Below are positions 45,501 to 60,800 of a stretch of 64,000 nucleotides of DNA, one piece after another. Within the stretch, counting starts at the first letter, position 1. Each line of letters begins with the position of its first letter. This DNA comes from Agelaius tricolor (lineage: Eukaryota > Chordata > Aves > Passeriformes > Icteridae). Both the position numbers and the translations under genes were made by a program. The notes below the pieces were generated by a model, which worked only from the letters and a program-made list of their open reading frames with translations, was not told the origin of the DNA and made no database searches. The stretch is from the NCBI GenBank assembly GCA_023055355.1, contig JALJCS010000002.1:82795001-82859000 (forward strand). The letters run 5' to 3'.

Positions 45501-48500
45501 AAAGAAGTGAGTATGGTGGTTTTTTCCCAGGTGAAAGGATGGCCTTGATTAGGAACCCAGGAAGGCACAGTTTTCCAAATTACTGGAAGCTATGTGCTTA
45601 TAGCTGGTCAAAACTGACCCCTCATTAACACAGCTATTTATATCACTAGGAAACTAGACTTCAGTAATAAATAAAGAAGGAATACATTCTGAGAAAATAC
45701 CTGTCCCCTGAGTATGGACAGTTCATAGACTTGGTACTGCAAAGCCATCTGAGAGGCCTGATCTCATTGTGCAAGCGTTGCATTAAGTCAAAACACAGCC
45801 TTTTCCTAAAGACCCCTCCACCCAATTGTGTTGCACAAAAACAAACCCTGTATTCAAACTGCGAATGTAAAGGAGAAAAGCTTGTCCTAAAGCCTTCATA
45901 GGGATTAATTGTTGGAATAATGTGACATGTTCCCCTTGGCAAGTGTACTGATGTCATGGAATTACAAGAAGATGAATTTGGCCCACTTCCCAGCCAACAC
46001 TCTCTTATAAGAGGCTTTGTTGTGTGAAAGTTGCCTATGTGGTTCAGCCACAAAAGGGACCAAAACCAACATCCAAATTATGGCCTCTGTTATGCAGACT
46101 CCCTCTTTCAATATGGAGATTAATCCAGCTCGCTTCTGCCAAGCATCACAATGGAATTACTGTCAGGCTGAGCTAACAAAATGCCACTGGCCAGCACTAC
46201 AACACAGAGGCTGCATTATGCTGCAAATGCTCCCATCAGCTGTCCAGCAGATGTGACAATACACAAGCCAAAATTTAGAAAAAGGGAAAGGAAAACCTCT
46301 TGTGCTCACCTATAACCAGGATTTCAGTCTGGTTCAGAGCATTTCTCTATCAATTATTTAATGTACTTAGAATTCAAAACTAGGGTAAGCAAAATATTTA
46401 TTGCAAAATTGATGGGTGTAATTTATACAGTATCTTTCTGTATTATGAATGTTACTTTCCAATAACACTTCAGTATTTCAATAACCATTGCTTACGTTTC
46501 CTATCACAAACATCACCACAAACTGCAGGTCTGTTTCCAGCTGGTGGGTAGAGACAGTTTTACTTATTCATGGTAGGCTTCCGTTCACATTATCTTTTCA
46601 GTTTCTGAAGATCAAACGTGCTTTTCTCACCTGCATTTTCACATCTCAGATCAGAGCTACCTCTGCCAGGAAAACATGTTCCTTCAGAGAAAGACACTGG
46701 AATGATGTTGTCTGTGGTGCAGTAATACGAGTAATAAGCAGGAGAACACAGTGCAGGTGTAATAACAGGAAAGTCACACAAGTGCATTTTTCAGAAGAAG
46801 AAGATGCTCTGTGGATAGCAGAAAGCCTCAGCTTTTGACATGGCATCCTGCAATCCAAATCCAGTCTGCAAAATAAAACCAAGTGGTTATTAAATAATAC
46901 CAGTGAAATGGAGTCCCACAGGTCATGCAGGCAGAAGGAGCTGCTCTGCACATTAGAGCTTTGTCTCCAGCTTGCCTATTGCTCATTTTTCCCAGCTAGC
47001 CCCTCAAAACTGTGGAAGAGGGCCCACTAGCATACCTTAACTGGGAGGACCTACTCAATGCCACTAGTTCAGCCCAGGAACAAACATGCTAGAATTTGAA
47101 TGTGTTAAGAGATAAAGCATTATTTGCAAATTCAATTCTACACAATGAAATGTGCTTTCTTTTTCCAGACAGCTTCATTTCCTCACCTTCCCCTGTAGAG
47201 GTGTCCAATTAGCAAGGTAAAATATAATCTGCTCATTAAAAGGAAGATTTTAGCAAAGACATTTAAGAACCTCAGTAAGGCAGGCAAGATGAAAATACAT
47301 TATAGTTGGGTACTGGTAAAAATAATTGAATGAAAAAATAAAATCTTAAAAGACTGAAGTGTAGTTTGAGACTAGGCTAAGAGAGACAAAAGAGTCAGAA
47401 ACTATAGAAGAGATACGACAAGTCCAGAATGTGAAATCCAGGTTCAGATGCTAAATGTTTCCAATTATCCAGCATACAGCAACTCCCACACAAGCTACTA
47501 ACTTGTTTGAGTTTCACTTCATTCTGTACTCTGGGCAAACCTTAGACATTTGATCATGTCAGATTCTGGTTTGCCATGATAGGTGTGTAAACTCAAACAC
47601 TTGAAAATTTTGATACATCTGGACAAGATCTGGCTTTCAGTGAGAGAAATAGCACAGTAGCTGAATGTATGCTTTCCTTTTGAAAACTGAATAGTTAATA
47701 ATCCTTCTCACTTTAAAGAGTCTGGTTTTCCCCTTTCTTGAATAAGAGGATCTGAAGCATTTGTTTAAAACACAAAACATGCTGAACACTCAGAAGCTCT
47801 GCAGAAGCATGTTAAAGCCTCTGCCAGGTTCACCTCCTCCATTCCCATTTCAGTGCACATAAAACAGGCACTGAAAGGCTCCTGAAGAGCATTGTAGAAA
47901 GAATATTTTTTTGCTTTGGGGCAAATTTTACACCAGGGAAAAAGCTAAGTGGTAGGTTTGCTTTAGATACCCGAGAAGTGTTGGTATCTTCAATGAAGTT
48001 CCCAGCATTATGATAAGGGAATGAGAGTAAAAGAAAACAAAGTATTATATTAGTGAACCAGCTTCTTGTTTCTGACATGAGTTTAATGCAGTGTAGCCCA
48101 GACAGAAAGGACAAGGACACCACAAGAGTGGCAATTAGTTTTATTTATTGGTTCCATGCCCTACCTCCAGAAACCAATTTAAGGCCAGGGATCGTAGCAT
48201 GCAAAGTGCATCTTCCATGCTTATTCAAGCTATATAAAAATGACAGGCATAATCCTGTCTTTCCAAGGAGGAGGCTAACAATGGCCAGCATTGGTGCTCA
48301 AAATGTCTTTGGAAGACCAGCAGCAACTACTGCAACTGGCCTCAATCCATGGATTACACTGCCTAGCAGGATGCCTAGCATCAAGGTTTATATCCCTTCC
48401 AGATGCTGCAGAGAGCTTTCAGAGCCAGCAAGTGGTTTCAGATCTGAGAAAGCGATAGGATACTGGGGAAGCTACCATGGCTGCTGCACCTCGGTTTCTG

Positions 48501-48710
48501 CTTCAATGAGTGTGTTGACACTTGATGTTTTTGGAGTCAGACCAAAGCATGGCTCAAGAAGAGGGGCAGCAGGTCTGCAACTTGTAGAGGGCCCTTTCAT
48601 AAGCGGGGCTGCTCTGGGGCCTGGCAGTGGAGAGACAACTCCACCAGTGCAGCTGTGCAGCTGTGGGTAGTTTGCAGAGGTGCCAGTGACCACTTGACTG
48701 AGCTGATGTT
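42501..48710. other. intergenic, no gene recognised
   Basis: 6.2 kb of gene-poor DNA. It contains the 12-bp tandem repeat at 43922 and an AT palindrome-like stretch near 44928-44960. The open frame at 48077-48670 (197 codons from ATG) shows no domain. Confidence 0.6.
43922..43963. repeat. 12-bp tandem repeat, 3.5 copies
   Basis: ACCTCAATGTAA is repeated three times without change, followed by half a unit (ACCTCA). Confidence 0.95.
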
Positions 48711-48755
48711 TTTCCTCCCCTCCACTCCCTCCTCTTTTCTCTCCTTTCTCCTTTC

Positions 48756-48850
48756 TCCCTTCCCTTCCCTTCCCTTCCCTTCCCTTCCCTTCCCTTCCCT
48801 TCCCTTCCCTTCCCTTCCCTTCCCTTCCCTTCCCTTCCCTTCCCTTCCCT
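48756..48850. repeat. (TCCCT)19 pentanucleotide microsatellite
   Basis: Nineteen uninterrupted TCCCT units (95 bp), preceded by about 45 bp of irregular pyrimidine-rich sequence (48711-48755). The other strand is the GGGAA purine repeat. The perfect array implies recent expansion, and its length is probably polymorphic. Confidence 0.98.
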
Positions 48851-51800
48851 CTAACTTGGAATCGGTTTCTCTCCTGTACACAGAAAGGCAGTGCTGGAGA
48901 CTTTCTATAACTCCATTCCTATTTTGTTGGGCTGTGTGCTCAGAAAACTACGGGGTATTTTGTAAACAAGCAATTAGAGGCTGCTGGAAAACCACTTGTG
49001 CTGCCGTAAGGATTCAGTCCCCATCGCAGTACTCATGTGATGCCATCACCACAGCAACCAAGCCTGTAAACAATGCTGGTGATCATGGCTAGTGTGCCAG
49101 TACTTGGTTTTCAGATTAGAAATAAAAAGCTTTGCCAGACTGTATTCTTTCCTGCCATTGCAGGCTCCCTGATTGAAATGCTATTTGGATGTTTTGTTCT
49201 GGAGTGTAAGTACATTAATCTTTGACTGACATAACATGTGAAAAAGAGGTTAAACTGCAGTGCTCCACCAGGTCATCTGGTTAGAAACTGACATGTTATT
49301 TCTGCAGTTAGCAGTGCATACCTGCCAGTATAATGACAACACATTTATTAACCCACGTGGGCCCTGTTCCTTCTGAAATAAGACAAAACTAACACTTAAT
49401 TATGGTGTCTACAGAGTGGAATCAGTATTTTAAATTCCTCATTAAAGACATCTAGAGAATTCTGCAAAACCCATAGTGCTTTACAGAAATATTTCATTCA
49501 TCTGCAACCTGAAAACTATAAATCTGAAGAGATGAACTTCATAAAATAAGAGAACTACATCTTACTTGGGAATAATATCCCCATCTTTTCTTAATAACTT
49601 AGAGCAAAGGGTTATTTTGGCATCGACTCCTACAGGGCATTGATATGTCTGAGGCAGCTGTATAGTACTGATGGAAAAGCCTGAAAAAGGTGAGGGTCTA
49701 ATCTACTGCCTTAAAACTCCCATCAGAACTCTCAGTATGGGTGAGCAGTATTATAGCCAGTAGTGAGAGTCTAATCAAATCCTAACCCTAGATAAGCACA
49801 GTGTAAAAAACCTTACACTGACACAGCTCACCTTAATGACTATTTCCAGCAATTTTACCTAAAATAGAACCTCTAAAATCAAGTTGTCTGTTATTCTCCA
49901 TTGGCTGAAGAGACCTTTAGATTGACTAGCTCTGGTTTAAACACTTGCATCTTGGAACCCAAAGTCATGGAGAGTTGAATCATTCCTTTGCAGACTTTTT
50001 TGGCACCAACAAGTTTATTGTCTAACCATTCAACACACAGATTTAAGATAAACTCTTCACTCTGAAGCCAGTTAGAGCTGCCTTGAATCAATCTATTCGG
50101 GCTGCAGCTGGAGAGCTATGGTCCTTTCTGAGAAGATTTATTGAACTGGAAATAATAATTCATTTGTTTTCTTGTTTTCTCACTGAATTAAAAATTCTTC
50201 TTCAGCTCTCTGAGTACTTCCTCACTACAAGTAATTCCAATAATTAAATGCATAGTTTTTGATGGAATTATTCTGAGCATAATTATTTTGGATGTTTTAG
50301 AGGATGTCTTTTTAACTCTAGTTCCATGTAGCTTGTGTCTTCCAGATGGAGACACCCATGGGACAAACCAGATCAAAATCTGCAAAGCTTAAGGAATAAG
50401 GAGAATTCATCAATGTAGATTTTAAGACTATCTAGAGCAAAACATGTCTCTGGATTTTTTTGGGATCAATGGTTAAATATTTATGATCTTATTTCTTCAG
50501 CCTCGCTGGTTTCTTATGACTATATCAAGCATCAGACAATCTTAAAAAGTTTACAAAACTTGATGTTTTCATAAATTTTAGTTCTATTTCTTCCATCAAT
50601 TTAGAAAGCAAATTATACATTCCTCATTTCATGTCTTGCTCTACAGAGGGGAATAATGCCAGGTGCTTTGAGTGATTAGCTACAAAACATGAATCACAAT
50701 TACTGAATCATTGAAGTGATGAGCATTTCACAAACAGCCTTCAGTCTGAAGTTTATTTATGCAAAACTACTCCACAACTTCTTGTAAATAGCAAATAGCC
50801 AAGAAGGAGAAAAACTCAGGTTTTTAATTTGCACATCAGATGCAGGTCTGCTTTAAAAGAGAACAGTAATTGTAATAACAAATTTGAACAAATACATGAT
50901 CTGCTGAGGGCTCTATTCTTTCAATAAAAAAATATATTCTTAATTTTTTTCTGGGTTTTTCCTAATTTGCATGTTAAGTATGTTATTTTAAACACCTGTA
51001 AAAGACTGATCATGCATACCTGATGTTCATTTTAGTTGTAAGACTATATAATATAGCTAGGTTAAGCAGCATCTGTTACAATTATGTCTTAGTAAAGGCC
51101 ATTGACTTAATGGGAGAGAGACTCATATTGAATTATCTTTCACTTTTCATGTATCTCTTCCACAGGCATTACTACTCTCTCTGGTCTGAACAGTAAGCAA
51201 TGCGACATTCATGCAATGACTTTAAAGTTGTCATGATTAACCAAAAAGGAGACATGATCAGAAAAAGGAAGCATCGCACTATAGAAATGCAGGAAATAGT
51301 TAATTTGTATTTTTTAGAGACTGCTAACATAATTCCATTCCAGATGGCAGTGAGAGTGCAAATCTGTTCTGTTCTGTGAGGATATGGGTGTTATAATAGC
51401 TCCAATGGATCAGATTTATATTTCAATGTTTTTCTCCACAGAACACTTTAACCATTTCAGACAACAGCTATTTTGTCTTTTATGCTCTGTATTAAGTATT
51501 CATATAAGATACTCTGTGTCATTACTCTTCACAAAATGCCATACTATAGAGATGATTCCTCCTCAGTGGTATTTCTTCTTAGGAGCTGATAAATTGATCA
51601 GTCTACTCTATGTAGGATCTTCTCTTAAAGCCAGACACTATCTCTCTTTCCACAGCCTTTTCCCTGCTTTGATTCCTTCACTGAAGTTCCACCTTCAAAG
51701 GATTTTTTTTCCCCTTATAAGGATTCCAGTGTCTTCAATCTTCTCAAAGCAAGAAAGCTTATGGATTACTTCTCCTTCCCTTTGTGATGCTCCTCAGTCT

Positions 51801-54800
51801 CCTTGCATGCTAGGATCTCTGTAGCTTTAAAGGAATGCTGGTCTGGTAGACTTCATCCCTGACCATCAAAGTTCCAGGGAAAACATGAGGCTATTATCAT
51901 GGTTACATTACTGTCCTTCATTCCTTTCAGCCAGCTCACTCATGTTTCAATGCAAAACAAAAACAAATGTTGTGAAACCTTGATATTTTAAATTTAAGAG
52001 GGATTGATACTGATTTCACACAGCTGCACGGTCCCAGACCTATCCCTCAGCACCCAGCACTGTTCTGCTTTCTGAGGCCCCACCAGTCAGAAGTTTTCTC
52101 TCAAACCTTCCTGTGTTCACTGCTCTAAATGATGGCACTCCTAGGAAAATTGCTTTCAATACAGAACATGGTTTTACTTGCATCAGGAGCTTAATGAAGC
52201 ATCACACAAGGAAATACATTTGATAAAGTCTCTGGACTACCTACTTCATGGTAAAAGCCAAGAATCTGACAAATATCATGTATATGTGTTGAGAGACAAA
52301 GAAATGAGAACTAATTTCACTCCTTCCGGTTAGCTGCTCCTCACAACTCAAAAACAATGGCTGTTGTTTCAAAATCCCTTCTATGCTTTTTGTGTTGCTT
52401 CTCTTTGTTGTATTGAGGAAAATTTTTTGTGTAATAAGCCAGTTATACAACATGTCCTTTAGAATTGCCTTCAGAAGGCTTCTTTGATATGGAAAAGAAG
52501 AACTGTGGTCTGCGTGAGCATCTATTGTGCTTTTGAATGGCACACTAGAGAGACATGATTCCTTATTCCACTGTAAGGTTACCTGAAGTGTCTTCAAGAA
52601 AACTAATTTACCTGTTTCATTTCACTTCTTCTTTGACAGAAGACCAATGATGTTGATTAGCATACCTATATATACTAAAAGCAAAATAAGACTAATTTGC
52701 TTTAAGGTAACATTTGTTCTGATACAAGGTGTATATTGACATTAAGAGATTAATAAATTATTCAATAATCATTGGAACTTGCAATCATGGTATGTGTAAA
52801 AAACAGAAAAGAGTTTCTGGGAGTAGAAGACTGAGTTTTCATGCTCTAGATCTGCTCAGTAACAATTAAGAGGTAATTGTGATATATTTGGGGTTATTGC
52901 ATTTTGTTAACTTGCATTCTTGATATTTTTTTAATTTGCAAAATTTCTTAAGTATGCACGGATTTTTACTCAGAAATTAGGCTGCCCATAATGACCAGAA
53001 TATTAAAAGATTAAAGCATATTGTTTTCACTATACTGAAGCTTGGACAAGGAGATTGGTTGTCAAACCAGTGAGAAATCTTCACCTCTTAAATAAGTTGA
53101 AAGAAGGAAAGCACAAAAGCAGTTCTTAGCTTCACTTTTATGGCTGTATAACTATACTGGCAATTTTCACTATAAAACTTCAAGCAACTTTAATGAGTCT
53201 CTTTTGATTAAAATCAAAAAATACCCCTGAAAATGAGTTGATTGTGCTGCAAATGTACATATCTCACATAGTTTATGCCATACTATTAAGAATTTATTTC
53301 TTCTTCCTTTAATGGATTCTTTCAGTTGACTCAGAATGAATTAAATCTTATAAGTAATGTTAAGGACATCTCTATAACACAGCAGTTACTTACACACTGA
53401 ATGTTCTCATGTGCATATGTCTGTACCAGGAATTCTGTCCCTGATTTAGATATTGATTTGAGTACTAGTTTACTTATAAAGCTGAATTCAGGTAGTAAAT
53501 CCAACTATGCAAGTGATGAAGTATTTGACATTGATTTTAAAAACAGGACTATACAAAGTAGATGGAAAGAAAAGTAGAGATGTTTCTCTCAAACACTTGT
53601 TGATGATATGTCTAGAATATTTAATTGCCAATAGACCTGAGATATGTATAAAACATATAAAAGAAATAATATATTTGTCTAATTCAATAATGGAAATTGA
53701 AGGGCAGTGTATTGTAACTAACCAACTGATTATTCTGTTTCTCTGAAACTTTGCATTTTGTTACACTTCAGAAAACACATTTATGCTTTAGTATCTGTTC
53801 ATCCATTTCATCACTAGGATGCTCAGATGCCTCCTAAAATACTAGTCATTGTTTACAGAATTAAAAATTATGTTTTCTGATGGCTGCCAAGTGGCTAATT
53901 AACTACACAAGTATACCCCAACTTAGTTTTTTCAAGGATTTGTTTTCTTGTTTTTAGTAATTATACCAAAATAATTACTTCTTAAACACTAATTTGAAAA
54001 AAACAAGTTTCACTGTGGAGACAAATGTTCTCAATACACATTCAAAAATATAAATGTAGTGCCCTTCCTCTAGGTTTTTTAACACTGCAAAAAAGTATCT
54101 TAGGGATTAATGTGCTTATGTTGTGATCAGATAGGGTCCCAGAAAATGGTAATTAAAAAGAGTAAAAAAATTCTTTCAGAACTAAATATATCAGTAAAAA
54201 GAAACCAGAGATGTTATAGAACACTGATGCATGCTGCATGAAGGGAACCATTTGCCTTTCCAGGGACACTAAACCACACCACACTGAATAATGAGCCAGG
54301 GGCTGGCAATTGATATGTTTGCAACAACATTTTGTGGTGAATAGCATGTTAGAGAAGGCATTGATTAACTCATACAACAGATGAGTAGATGGATTTCACT
54401 TTCTGCTTTACTACATAAAGTTACTTTAAACATGCATGTTGAGTGAGTTGGTATTTCATGGCAATGGCTTCAAATTATGTTTAAAGTTGTTTAAAAGGGG
54501 AAAGAGGATTTATCTAATTAACATGTTTTTCAGCAAGGCATTCTTAAAATGAGAACAGTTTTATGGGAAAAGAAAATTCTTTCTTACTTGCCTACACTGC
54601 TGAACTCTTACATTGTTTACTTTAACTGAGAATGCAGCTCTTATTCTCACATCACAAGCAGACAACTGCAATTGGTGGCAAACAGTGAAGATTAGAGAAC
54701 ATGTATACTTGGAGGCTATGGAAAAATCTTGCTATTCCACTTTTTGTGAGTGGAAAACAGTGGGAAATGGCACTAAGTTAGTAACAGTGATTCAGCAGTG

Positions 54801-57800
54801 ATGAGGAATTAGTCTCATAGATTAGAAATTGTGAAAGAGTAATAAGAAAAATGTCATTTAAAACATAATATATAAAATTGTCACGCTTTATGCAATATTG
54901 CACATACTTAATACACTAAGGGCTTTAAGGGCTCTAAAGCACTATAAACTGCCTTGTTGGGTTTCAGGTTTCTTTTCTTATCACATCCAACAAAAACTTA
55001 GTTAAATCTTCATGGTCCAGAAAAAAAAGCACTTTCTGGAGTCTGTTTTTTCCTGCTGCTGGGTATCAACAGTGGGAATCTTCTCCAAATCCAAAGATAT
55101 CTTCTCCAGTTGGATCTATGAGAGAGTCCTTTACAGAGGGAAGCAGGTGGTGTTTATAAAAAGCGTGAGTATAGTCTGCCTTCTGACTGCATTGTCCTTA
55201 CAGTCATGGACTGCTATCATTCATTGCATAAGCAAGAGAAAAATTTGTTGAAGTCCATGAAAGTTTAAAGTTTCATACAAGTTTAATTCCACAATACTGA
55301 ATATTGTGAATATTTAGTTCTGAGTTCAGAAAACCGAAATGTTTGTGACAGCTGCCCCTGTTCACAGAGACTTGGCGCTGTCCAGAGCACAGAGCTGTCT
55401 GCAGGCCCCTGCACTGGGGACCCTCATGGAGCTGTGGCTACAGGCCAGCAGTTGCCACACAGTGGTCACTCAAAAGAGGACAGAAAAACATTTCACAACA
55501 GATCCAGGGCAACACCTTCCCACAACTGTCAGGGCCAACTCTCAGTGAGCCACTGCCTGCTGTCTGCCTCTGAGAAGTAAGGCACAAGAACTCCCATCCT
55601 CTGTACTCAATCCTTGCTGAACTACTCGGAGCCTGGAAGTATTGGGACTAAGAAGTAGGTGGGAAATTATTTGCAGAAATGGATGTGGGAGCATGTTGTC
55701 ACCCAGAAAGGGTCAGTCATTCTGATACATTCAGACTGCACTGAACTGCACCATTGCTGTGCTTCATCACCTGACATGAGAGAAAAGCAGTGTGGGTAGC
55801 ATGGAGTCATGATCCGTGTTGTCTTAGTACTGTTCACCCTCACTGCAGCACAAGTCCAGACAGAGGAAAGTGTAACAGAGTACCAGCATCAAATAAAGGC
55901 ATCAAAGCCCATACAACGTAAGATATTCAGTATCCAGATAATATTTCTATTTGGTGCTTCTGTACCAATTTCTATGGTCATTCTATAGTGATTGAATCTG
56001 TACCAGTGTTCTTACATACCGACCATGGATGCAGCTGTGACTTGGCTTAAAAAGGTGCAGCTGGACTGAGTAGTCCTTTTGGAAAAATACAGGGTAAATC
56101 AGTCCAGCCACACACTGGAAGGGGCCAAAGGGCTTAATATAAATCTAATTTCTTATCTAGGTCTGTCACTAGCCAATACCATTTAAGCTTCTTCTAGCAG
56201 GATGGATTTGACACATCTCGACAAGTTAGTTAAAGACAAAACAATTAAACATTGCTAAATATATATATATGTAACATAGACTGAAAAACAGAGGCTGGGG
56301 AAGTACACAGAGAAAACAGTGTGTACAATTGCCTTGTTATGTAACATATTCTTCACAAGACATCCCCTTGGTTACTTCGAGAGATGAGACCTTGGGTCTC
56401 TCCTAGAATGGTCACTCTAAGGTGTGGGAGTTTGTTATGTAAAATTTGGTCTTCTGACAACATTGATTTTGTCATTTGGGTAGCAGTAGCAGAGCAGAAG
56501 CCCTTGGCAGGGTAAAATGTCTCTAGAAATCAAAGGTCTTGAAAAGTGTGAGTGTTGCAGTGGTGCTGCCTATCACCCAAGTGGCTGTCTGCTAGTGATT
56601 TAAGAGGAAGGCAGTTTCTGGCTGAAGCTATAGTTGTGCATGTGGTCCTCCCTTGTTAAAGCCTTTCAGTGAGATTCATTTGATATTCTGGCTTACAACT
56701 CACTGGCAAAAGAGATGGTCCTTTGATGAACTAAAAAGGCTTTAGGAAGTTTACCAGGATGTAGCTGATGAAGAGACATGTTTGCCCAGGTACCAAACTC
56801 CACAGGTGATGAGGACCCTGCCAAGCCTGGAGTTTTGATTTTCACAATTCAAGGGGGCACAATGAGGAGCAGTGACTCTCTGTGCAGTTTTCTCAGGGCT
56901 TCCAACTCTCTTAGCCCACATAAGAGGTCCTGACATTTTGCAGGATTGAAACAATCTGCTTAATTTAAGAATTTGCCTTGAAGGGAGTACACTGACCACT
57001 CTTAAATAAGAATGCAGACAGACTTGAGGAGCATCTCTGCTGAATTGGAAGTTTCAAGAAAATTTCACTTCTCTAAATGCTGAATAGGCCTGATCTTCAG
57101 CATGCTGAAACAAATTTGACTTTCTTCAAATACATTCAATTTATTAAGAAGCAATTGAAATTATGCATTGCAAGTAGTCCTTTTAAAAATAGTATTGCTG
57201 CTAGTTGCTCTGAAAAAGTCCTAAATTAAAAGCTGACTGAAAGAAAACCTTTTGAAGATAGCTTTTATCACTTTGTGGTTGTCTGTTTTCTTCCTCCATT
57301 CATAAAACAGTGGATTATTAAAAGCTGATAAATATTGTCACAAGGTCATCTGACCATATAATCTGAGGCAACAGTTAGCCAAAGAAATGTCTCCTTCTGA
57401 CAGCCAAAGTTGTTCTAGCAATATGAGCAGCATAACCTAACAAGAACTCCCTTTTTTATGTCAATACATACTTGTGATGTAGACTGTTTTTAATAGGACT
57501 TCAGAGATTAGAGTATTAAATCAAACACAATAGATAGAAATGCTAATGAGAGGTACAGGAAAATGAGAATGTACCACACAAAGAAGAAATATTAAAATAT
57601 ATTACTCTTTTCTGTCTTTGAAATACATCAACCATAACAGAATTGCACAGAGAAACTGCTTACAATTACTCATCCAAATGAGTGAGATAGCATTGTCTCA
57701 GAAGTAAATAACTTATGTGCAAAAGCTTTTATCAGTGTAAATTTCTTGATAACATTCTTTGTCCAATATATATTCAATTTGATATCTCCAGAGTGATTAA

Positions 57801-60800
57801 TGACTTATGTCTGTGGATATTCTCAGCTTCATGAGTTCTGATGCCCAAATCTCATTAAAAAGATTAAACTTTCAATGATTAAATTCTCCTATATGCATTT
57901 AAGATGGCATCCATTAATATATTGTTGTTGAGGGCTAACAGTAATTGCCTTTGGCTCAGTTGCTTAGTTGGCAGAGGGATGAATTTTTTGAAAGAAGGTA
58001 TTTCTACAAGTGGAGGAATTGCTGTTTCAGTGTTTTGTGACATTAGTGTACCATTCAAAGGTACAAAGGAAAATTAATCTCACTAAGAGGCTAGAGGATT
58101 TCTTATTCATGGGTTTTTTCATGAGGTATGGGTCTCAGAAATCACAAAGCTGCAGTTGAAGAATTCATAGAGCAAAAATAAAAGTTGACTCAAATAAAAA
58201 TCTCCGAAGTAGACTTTGGAGCATTAGCATAATATCTCTCAGGTTTTATTAATGTCATAGATTTTAGAGGCAAGGTTTATCCATAAAATAAAAACTTGTT
58301 GGCTTTCTTGCTCCTCTTGTCTCAAAAGACTTACCTTAAAAGAAGTAAGATTGCCAGCCAGGCTAGGGCAAGGAGAATCATGAAGTTCCCTAATACAATT
58401 ATAGGGGAGAGGTCAGAGCAGCAACTCATTGTGTTTGATAAGAATTAGAAACCAGTATTAGGAGTGTCCCAAAATTAGGGGATCTGGCACATGAGGCAAA
58501 AGATCATGGTAACAGTGATGGCCACAATGAAAAGGGATAAGGGAAATAGAGGAGGAATATAAGGAAGATTAAAGTGTACATAATGAGCTACTGTTCTGGA
58601 AAGAACAAAAGACATATGGGAAATTAGAATGGGAGAAATGAAAACAGGCAAAATAAGGAAGAAGGAAAAAAATAAAAATAAGTCAACTGAAGTAGAGTGA
58701 GGAGAATAAGATGGTGTCTCAAATCTGAAAATATGGCAATATTTGATAGAGAAAATTGTGAAGGCACATTTTGGAAGGCAGATTTGAAAAAAATTAGACA
58801 AAACTGGGTCTTTTTTCCAGAGGGAATTTTTTTCTCTGGATTTCCCTTTGTCATCTATCCAACAGCTAGTATAGCACACAATCCTTTTACAGGACACTTC
58901 ATCTGGAAAAACTAACATGGATGATTTAAGATTTTTCAGATTTAAGATAATAAACTACCAACTGGAAACTTGGATGAGATGAAGGATGAGGCTGTTCATG
59001 AAACTGTAGGAATAGGACTGGATAAAATCACTGAAGAAATTCTGAACTATTGACATAGCTATCTTGTCTGTCATGGGCTCTCTAGGTGCTGGCTGTAGAA
59101 AATCTCACAGCTGGATGCAGTCACTTCTTTGATTTTAAAAGCCTTTTTTGCTTTCAAAAGGATTGTAGGGCATTTTAAGTATCTTTCAATCCATTTAGGA
59201 GACCTTGTTATTTTTCCTTCCTAAACAAGCCTGAGCAACAAGCCTGAAATAACAAGTTGCAAGGGCATTTTAACAAACAGGGAAAAAAACAAGCAGTGAA
59301 GAACCTTTAGTCCTAACAGTTTCAGTGCCATAGATACAAACAGTAATAAAGTTTTAGGAACATAGTAGTTGCATGCAGGTTTATTTTCAGAAAGTACTTT
59401 GATTTATAATTACCTTAATGAGTGCACTAAAACAAAGGCATAGCATTATGTAAGAAATGCCAGATGGGAGACATAATCAAATTTGCTGATGAAACCATTT
59501 AAGAGAGAAAACAATAATCCCAAAGGTGAGTATACTGAAATAATGACTTATGTTCATGGAAAAGAGGTACAAACTCCTATATTCTAAATTATGGAAAAGG
59601 AGTTTATGGCTTTTTATCTGAATGTATCACTGATGTATGTTAATCTTTGGGTTTTGAAGGGCATTGCTGTTTATTTTCCTTTTCTTATAATAGATCCTAT
59701 TGAGTTCTTACAATGTGCATTTCTTTGAAGTATCTTACATGAAAACACAGAATCATTAATATTAGGCAAATGTTCAAAGATAGTTTGAAAAGGAGATACT
59801 TAATTCACTTTATCCTTCTATTTACAGTTTAATGTAAATAAGGGAGAGTAAAATTAACCTGATTCTGAGGTCACTGTGAACTAATTAAAGATCAAAAAAA
59901 AAACCCCACAAATAGATCAAAAGCATTTAAGAAAATCAGAATTGTGTATTGAACTCTTCGTATAAGAATGCAATGTATTCTATCTTTCTATTATGAATTA
60001 TGTGCACTTGTTTGCCTTAAGGTCAGAGATAAATAAACAGCTGCAGCTTTGAGCTTCTTTCCTTAATGCACGCTACCCATTGTCTCATAAATTATACCCT
60101 GATGTGCATCTTAGCATTATTTTGCTAGGCAAAGAAGGCAAAAGACAGGCAGGCTCTGAAGCATTTAACCTGGCCATGTCTCTACCTGCTTTCTCAATTG
60201 TACAAGTTTTTGGAAAATCAGCATTCAGCTTAAAACCTTATTTTAAAAGGCTAATTTTAAGTTCCCTTTTTATTTGCAGCCTCTAATTCACCTTATTGAG
60301 AGTTGAGTGGTTTTCACTTTCAGGGCACTCTCATTGCTTAAGAAAACCAAGAATGAAGTATGAAGCAAGAGGGAGCCAGCTGCAGTCTTCAGATGCATTT
60401 CAGTCTGTCAGGTGTCCCACACACCTATCACAGCACACACTGGTGTTAGCCAAGCACAAGAACACAGGCTTCAGCACTTCTGGGAAATACAGAAAATAGA
60501 TATTAAACTCCCTGGAGCTCTAAACAGAATGGTAAGGTTGATGCCCACGAAAACGGGGTCCAAACAAAGAAAAATCAAAAAAGGTTCAGTCATAGATGAT
60601 GTTTGCCCCACCTAGGTTACCCAGGTCGCCTCCAGATGTAGGACACAGATGGTCCCAGCCTGACAGCCCAGGCACTGCTGGAGGTCAGCCCACAGGCTTG
60701 CCAGGGGAAGGGACAGGAGCAGGACACAGGTTGTTACTAAAAAAAGTTCCCTCTGGCAAGGCTCCTCCTTTATGAAGAGCAAAACCCTACCTCTGCACAG

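Noticed and set aside
48077..48670. 197-codon open frame on the + strand before the microsatellite
   Set aside because: No recognisable domain, no splice or promoter context, and ordinary base composition. A frame this long is expected by chance in a 64-kb window.
58475..58918. 147-codon hydrophobic open frame on the minus strand
   Set aside because: The hydrophobic Phe/Leu runs come from an A-rich + strand. No domain and no gene context.
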